From Microvirga flavescens (GTDB taxonomy: Bacteria > Pseudomonadota > Alphaproteobacteria > Rhizobiales > Beijerinckiaceae), in contig NZ_QMKH01000007.1 of assembly GCF_003290125.1 (NCBI RefSeq), positions 140,136 to 204,135 of the forward strand: a DNA stretch of 64,000 nt, read 5' to 3'. Below the pieces are notes generated by a model. The model saw only the letters and a list, made by a program, of their open reading frames with translations, did not search any database and was not told the DNA's origin. Position numbers and translations under genes: made by a program. The first letter of the stretch is position 1, and every line of letters starts with the position of its first letter. Below are positions 60,482 through 64,000 of the stretch, piece after piece.

Positions 60482-61708
60482 TCAGGGCTGTGCGGTTTTC
60501 GTCGCTGCGGGCGCGCGGGTATCGACATTGACAACTACCGACAGGCCCGGGCGCAGCAGTCCTTCGCGCGCGACGTCGGGGGCGACGCTCACGCGAACGG
60601 GCACGCGCTGCACGATCTTGGTGAAGTTGCCGGTCGCGTTCTCCGGCGGCAGCAGGCTGAACACTGCGCCCGATGCGGGCGACACGCTCTCGACCGTGCC
60701 GATGATGTCATGATCCGGGAAGGCATCAACCTCGATAAAGACCTTCTGCCCGGGCTTCACGGAAGCAAGCTGCGTTTCCTTGAAGTTGGCATCGACATGG
60801 ACGCTCGTCAGCGGCACCAGCGCGGCAAGGCGTGTTCCCGGCTGGAGATAGGTGCCGACCTCGGCCGCCTTGTTGCCGATCACGCCGTCCACCGGCGCGC
60901 GGATTTCCGTGAACGAGAGATCGCGCTGCGCCTTTTCGACAGCCGTCTGCAACTCGGCGGCCACGCGCTGGCCTTCGATCTGCTGCGCGAGCAGAACGTC
61001 CACATTGGCTTGCGCGGCGGTGTAGGCCGCCTCGGCGCTCTTCACGTTCGCATCGGCACGGTCCCGCGCGGCCTTGGCCGTGTCGAGGGTCGCCTTGCTG
61101 GCGTAGTTGGACTGGGAGAGCTGAAGCTGGCGGGCATAATCGGCGTCGGCACGCTCGGACTCCGCCTTGGCGGCGGAGACCTGCGCTTCAGCCTGCACCA
61201 CGGATGCCCTGCCCGCCTCGATCTGCCGGCCGATGCGCTGGATGGTGCTGCCCTGCGTCGCAAGCTTGTCCTTGGCGGACTGAAGCGCAAGGCGATAGTC
61301 GCCATCGTCGATCCTGGCGATCAGGTCCCCAGCCTTGACGCTTTGGTTGTTCACCACGGCGACGGAGGACACATAGCCCGAGATCTTGGCCGAGAGAATC
61401 GTGATGTCGGCCTGCACATAGGCATCGTCCGTCGAGACCATGAAGCGCCCCGTCGTCAGCCAATGCGCGCCTTCGTAGCCGCCGAACGCCAGAACCACCC
61501 CGAGGACAGCAAGAAGAACAGGCTTTTTCCCGATCTTGCGCTTGGGCTTCTCGACAGGGGTGGAGGTCCCGGCAGACTTGGCGGAAACGGCGGGCGTATC
61601 GGCCGCCGCAGGCGCGGCTTTCGCGCCCGGCGCCTTGCGCTCCAGGCTCTCGCCCTCTGGAGCGGGCGCGTTCGTGCCTGCCTTTGCAAATTCTTCCCGA
61701 TAAGCCAT
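60482..61708 (-). CDS. emrA: HlyD/EmrA-family membrane fusion protein
   Basis: A 408-aa adaptor; ATG 61708 is preferred over TTG 61729. An Ala/Pro/Lys-rich cytosolic N-terminus of about 60 residues precedes one helix (KPVLLAVLGVVLAFGGYEGA). FMVSTDDAYVQADITILSAK and ISGYVSSVAVVNNQSVKAGD are EmrA hallmarks, followed by a long coiled coil (about 145-255) and the lipoyl half FTEIRAPVDGVIGNKAAEVG. It joins EmrB to the outer-membrane channel. Confidence 0.93.
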   Translation of the reverse strand: MAYREEFAKAGTNAPAPEGESLERKAPGAKAAPAAADTPAVSAKSAGTSTPVEKPKRKIGKKPVLLAVLGVVLAFGGYEGAHWLTTGRFMVSTDDAYVQADITILSAKISGYVSSVAVVNNQSVKAGDLIARIDDGDYRLALQSAKDKLATQGSTIQRIGRQIEAGRASVVQAEAQVSAAKAESERADADYARQLQLSQSNYASKATLDTAKAARDRADANVKSAEAAYTAAQANVDVLLAQQIEGQRVAAELQTAVEKAQRDLSFTEIRAPVDGVIGNKAAEVGTYLQPGTRLAALVPLTSVHVDANFKETQLASVKPGQKVFIEVDAFPDHDIIGTVESVSPASGAVFSLLPPENATGNFTKIVQRVPVRVSVAPDVAREGLLRPGLSVVVNVDTRAPAATKTAQP

Positions 61709-61740
61709 CGCCTCGTCCCTGGACTGCAAAGCCCTCTCCC

Positions 61741-61761
61741 TTGACCGAACGGTTCGGTCAA
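61741..61761. promoter_or_regulatory. TetR operator 1 (emrAB side)
   Basis: A 21-bp palindrome with arms TTGACCGAAC and GTTCGGTCAA around one central base, 32 nt upstream of the emrA ATG. It is nearly identical to operator 2, differing at one position. Confidence 0.85.
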
Positions 61762-61808
61762 CGTAGGTGAAAGGACCTAGAAGAAAAAGAATGCAACGCC
61801 CATATGAT

Positions 61809-61829
61809 TTGACTGAACGGTTCGGTCAA
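61809..61829. promoter_or_regulatory. TetR operator 2 (tetR side)
   Basis: A 21-bp palindrome with arms TTGACTGAAC and GTTCGGTCAA, 24 nt upstream of the tetR ATG. Its centre is 68 bp from that of operator 1, so each divergent gene has its own site. Confidence 0.85.
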
Positions 61830-61853
61830 TAGCCTTGATGTGATAAATCGCAC

Positions 61854-62519
61854 ATGTCCGAGATGCAGGAAACACAACCCCAGACGGCTCCCGCCAGCAC
61901 GGATGGCGGTTTGGAAAGCACGAAGCGACGCCAGATTCTGGAAGGCGCGCGAGAGGTGTTCCTTGCCCGGGGCTTCGATGGCGCAAGCATGGGCGAAATC
62001 GCCAAGACAGCAGGCGTTTCCAAAGGCACGCTCTACGTCTATTTCGACAGCAAGGAAGCCCTTTTCGAGGCTTTGACAGCGGAAGAGAAGCGCGGACTGG
62101 CGGAAGTCCTGTTCAGGCTGGATGCGGACGACCCCGATGTCCGCGGCGTTTTAACGCGGCTTGGGCACAGCTATCTCGAACACATGGGCCGCCCGGAGCA
62201 CATTTCCTCCGTGCGGATGGTGATCGGCGCCGCCGAAAAGTTTCCGCGCATCGGCCAGATCTTCTATGAAGCGGGCCCCTGCCGGGGCATCGAGCGCCTT
62301 GGAGCCTATCTCACCCGCCAGGTTGAGGCCGGCCGCCTGACCATCCCCGACACCGCCGTCGCAGCCCAGCAGTTCCTCGACCTGTGCAAATCAGGCATCA
62401 TGCACCGCCTGCTTTTCGCGGCGGGCGCCCCTCCGACGGAGGAGGAAATCCGCAAGACAGTGGAGAGCGCGATCTACGTGTTCTTCTCGGCCTATGGGCC
62501 ACAGGCGGGATCACGGTAA
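61854..62519 (+). CDS. TetR-family repressor of emrAB
   Basis: A 221-aa TetR protein. The N-terminal HTH is RRQILEGAREVFLARGFDGA then MGEIAKTAGVSKGTLYVYFD, with the standard KGTLYxYF recognition helix. The C-terminal domain (RMVIGAAEKFPRIGQIFYEA, and the ACRR-like SGIMHRLLFAAGAPPTEEEI) resembles the TetR_C family of AcrR-like efflux regulators. It should bind both palindromes in the 145-bp divergent region, repressing itself and emrAB until a pump substrate binds. Confidence 0.92.
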   Translation: MSEMQETQPQTAPASTDGGLESTKRRQILEGAREVFLARGFDGASMGEIAKTAGVSKGTLYVYFDSKEALFEALTAEEKRGLAEVLFRLDADDPDVRGVLTRLGHSYLEHMGRPEHISSVRMVIGAAEKFPRIGQIFYEAGPCRGIERLGAYLTRQVEAGRLTIPDTAVAAQQFLDLCKSGIMHRLLFAAGAPPTEEEIRKTVESAIYVFFSAYGPQAGSR

Positions 62520-62527
62520 GGGCGCGC

Positions 62528-63211
62528 CTACCCCTCCTCGCGCAAAGCCTCGGCCACGCGCTCGCGCAACAGGTCGGGGCGGCGCAGTACGAGCGCGCCT
62601 CGTGTGCGTTCGATCAGGCCTTCTTGCGCCATGACCGTAAATTCGCGCGTTACCTGCTCGCGGCGGCAGCCGATGCGGGCGGCGAGGATGTGGTGGAACG
62701 GCGGAGGTGTCACCACTCGCTCGACGGAGGCCCCGCGCGGGATCGAGAGTCGCAGAAGCTCCGAGTAGAGGCGATGCCGTAGGTCCAGAACCGTCTGCTC
62801 GACGAACCTCTCGTTCAACTCGCGAATGCGCGAGGACATGAGGCAGAACAGGCGCTCAGCGATGGGCCGGTTGGCGAACACGAGCTCCCGGAAGACGGAT
62901 GAGGGCATCACACAGGCTTCCCCGCGCGTGAGAGCCGTCACGTTGGCGGACCGCTTGATCCCGTCCATTGCGGCCAATTCGCCGAAAAGCTCGCCTGCCC
63001 GCATTTCGTCGAGAATGACTTCCTTGCCCGCCGCCGTGCGCATGAGAACGCGGACATCCCCTGAGAGCAGGAAATAAACGTCCGTGGAAGGATCATCGAA
63101 ATCGACGAGGATCTCCTCCGGCTCAAACCGACGCCACGAGCATCGCGCCTCGAACGAAGCGAGGTCGATCTCCAGATCCTTTAAAAGGAAAATGCTTGCA
63201 AGCCGCGCCAT
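62528..63211 (-). CDS. Crp/Fnr-family transcriptional regulator
   Basis: A 227-aa regulator with a cNMP-binding domain (about 30-120): FDDPSTDVYFLLSGDVRVLM, then MRAGELFGELAAMDGIKRSA, in which the GEL-A cassette lacks the full cAMP-binding Arg-Ser pattern but keeps KRSA. The C-terminal HTH is ILAARIGCRREQVTREFTVM then AQEGLIERTRGALVL. No Fnr Cys cluster is seen, so it is not an iron-sulfur oxygen sensor. The gene converges with tetR (8-nt gap). Its ligand is unknown. Confidence 0.9.
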   Translation of the reverse strand: MARLASIFLLKDLEIDLASFEARCSWRRFEPEEILVDFDDPSTDVYFLLSGDVRVLMRTAAGKEVILDEMRAGELFGELAAMDGIKRSANVTALTRGEACVMPSSVFRELVFANRPIAERLFCLMSSRIRELNERFVEQTVLDLRHRLYSELLRLSIPRGASVERVVTPPPFHHILAARIGCRREQVTREFTVMAQEGLIERTRGALVLRRPDLLRERVAEALREEG

Positions 63212-63566
63212 TAGGCCCCCCAGACGCCGCTATCGTTGAACCGCACTAATGCCAAGGTCAAGTTCAACTCCGACAGCAACACTCTCTCGTAAGGGAAGAT
63301 CTACGCGAAGGCCCTATAGGGAAAACTAGGTCGCGTGGCGAATTACACTGGGAGAAGATGCAGCCATTCCCAAATCCCGTCCCGAGCAGTCATGGTGCGG
63401 CAGATATTGGTGGCCGAAGTATCGTCTTGAGTCGCCTCACACCCCGCTCCATTAATTCCGCTTGCTCCGCCTTGCCCTGTCGGACGCGCCCTGCAACAAC
63501 CGCATCGCAGCCGAAAGGAGCCGCCCCGGGGAGCAGCTCCTTGCGTGTACCGTCAAGTCTCCACCC
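63212..63566. other. Intergenic region upstream of the Crp-type gene
   Basis: A 355-nt stretch between the Crp-type gene start and the end of the RTX gene. I see no convincing gene, tRNA or terminator. The 221-nt frame at 63358-63579 lacks a ribosome site and protein-like sequence. Confidence 0.5.
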
Positions 63567-64000
63567 TCAGATGGTGTAGAGGCTGAAGCTGGCGGCGATG
63601 AGGGTCAGGCCGGCGCTGAGCTGGGCGAACTGCACCTGCGCGACCGCTCCCGAGCCGTCCGCGTCGTAGTACAACGCGCCCGTCGCGCTGTTGTACACGA
63701 TCCGCTGCGCCGACGTCGTCGCCGCCGCTCCGATCGTGAACGCGTTCGTGCTCAGCGCGCTGTTCACATAGGTCAGCCCCGCATCCGTCTCGTAGATCAC
63801 CACGTCCGGGAACGCACGGAACACATGCGTCTCAAGCTCAATCTTGTCTTCCCCGACCTTGAAGTCCACGATCCGGTCCACGCCAGACCACGGCGAGGCG
63901 TCGAACCGGAACACGTCACGGCCCGCGCCGCCCTCAAGCAAGTCCGCGCCTTCGCCTCCCACCAGCGTGTCGTGGCCGTCCCCGCCGTTCAGGTAGTCGC
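63567..64000 (-). CDS. RTX protein, C-terminal fragment (gene continues beyond the right edge)
   Basis: The open minus-strand frame enters from the right edge and ends at 63567. The visible ~144 residues begin with RTX nonapeptides (YLNGGDGHDTLVGGEGADLL, EGGAGRDVF), which bind calcium. They continue with the serralysin-type end module FDASPWSGVDRIVDFKVGED and YDADGSGAVAQVQFAQL, finishing FSLYTI, a typical uncleaved type I secretion signal. Its sequence is distinct from the two hemophore-like RTX proteins. The N-terminal function is outside the window. Confidence 0.85.
   Translation of the reverse strand, partial: DYLNGGDGHDTLVGGEGADLLEGGAGRDVFRFDASPWSGVDRIVDFKVGEDKIELETHVFRAFPDVVIYETDAGLTYVNSALSTNAFTIGAAATTSAQRIVYNSATGALYYDADGSGAVAQVQFAQLSAGLTLIAASFSLYTI

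Noticed and set aside
1..64000. CRISPR array or insertion sequence
   Set aside because: No regularly spaced direct repeats, no transposase frames and no terminal inverted repeats with target duplications were seen.

Overview
The window is about 62-63% GC and reads as chromosomal DNA of an alphaproteobacterium, most likely of the order Hyphomicrobiales (Rhizobiales). The evidence is a rhizobial-type Porin_2 protein, a GatCAB amidotransferase with a tRNA-Gln(CTG), DUF930, DUF2946 and PRC-barrel proteins, Irr-type iron control elements (consensus TTTAGAA-N3-TTCTAAA), and two copies of a dispersed palindromic repeat beginning CCTCATCCTGAGGAG. Genus cannot be fixed from the sequence alone. No CRISPR array, rRNA, phage or complete insertion sequence was seen.

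Layout. 0-5 kb: a glutathione transferase cut by the left edge, two GNAT acetyltransferases, an SGNH hydrolase, an Asp/Glu racemase and gatB. 5-11 kb: an ArsR regulator, a DUF937 protein, gatCA, an MBL-fold hydrolase and ruvX. 11-20 kb: mostly envelope and secreted proteins: a paralogous pair of Pro/Tyr-rich proteins, a PRC-barrel protein, the copper proteins DUF2946 and PCu(A)C, a patatin, a 106-aa 'mini-porin', a full porin, DUF930 and a GDPD-like enzyme. 20-26 kb: a tightly packed five-gene peptide-type ABC importer. 26-28 kb: a lower-GC toxin-antitoxin-like pair beside tRNA-Gln. 28-34 kb: Dps, a ClpK/ClpG-like disaggregase, and a LysR regulator divergent from lrgAB. 34-36 kb: small lipoproteins and a patatin lipoprotein.

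36-47 kb is the most interesting region and looks like an iron and heme acquisition island. Two large RTX proteins that I read as HasA-type hemophores flank a TonB-dependent receptor with heme-receptor features. The first carries two HasA-like modules, RTX repeats and two cadherin-like repeats; the second carries one HasA-like module. Ordinary HasA is a single domain without RTX repeats. An Irr-box-like site lies upstream of the first gene, and a better one precedes the ferric-iron transporter genes fbpA-fbpB downstream. No type I secretion ABC/MFP genes and no iron-transport ATPase lie in the window.

47-64 kb: a 3-oxoacid CoA-transferase pair, an AsmA-like protein, a MepB-family protein, a polyamine-type ABC transporter (ATPase plus two permeases, no binding protein), a papain-like secreted protein, a tiny lipoprotein, a methyltransferase/hydrolase pair, a GcvA-like regulator, an EmrAB-type efflux pump with a divergent TetR gene and two near-identical operators, a Crp/Fnr regulator, and the C-terminus of another RTX protein cut by the right edge.
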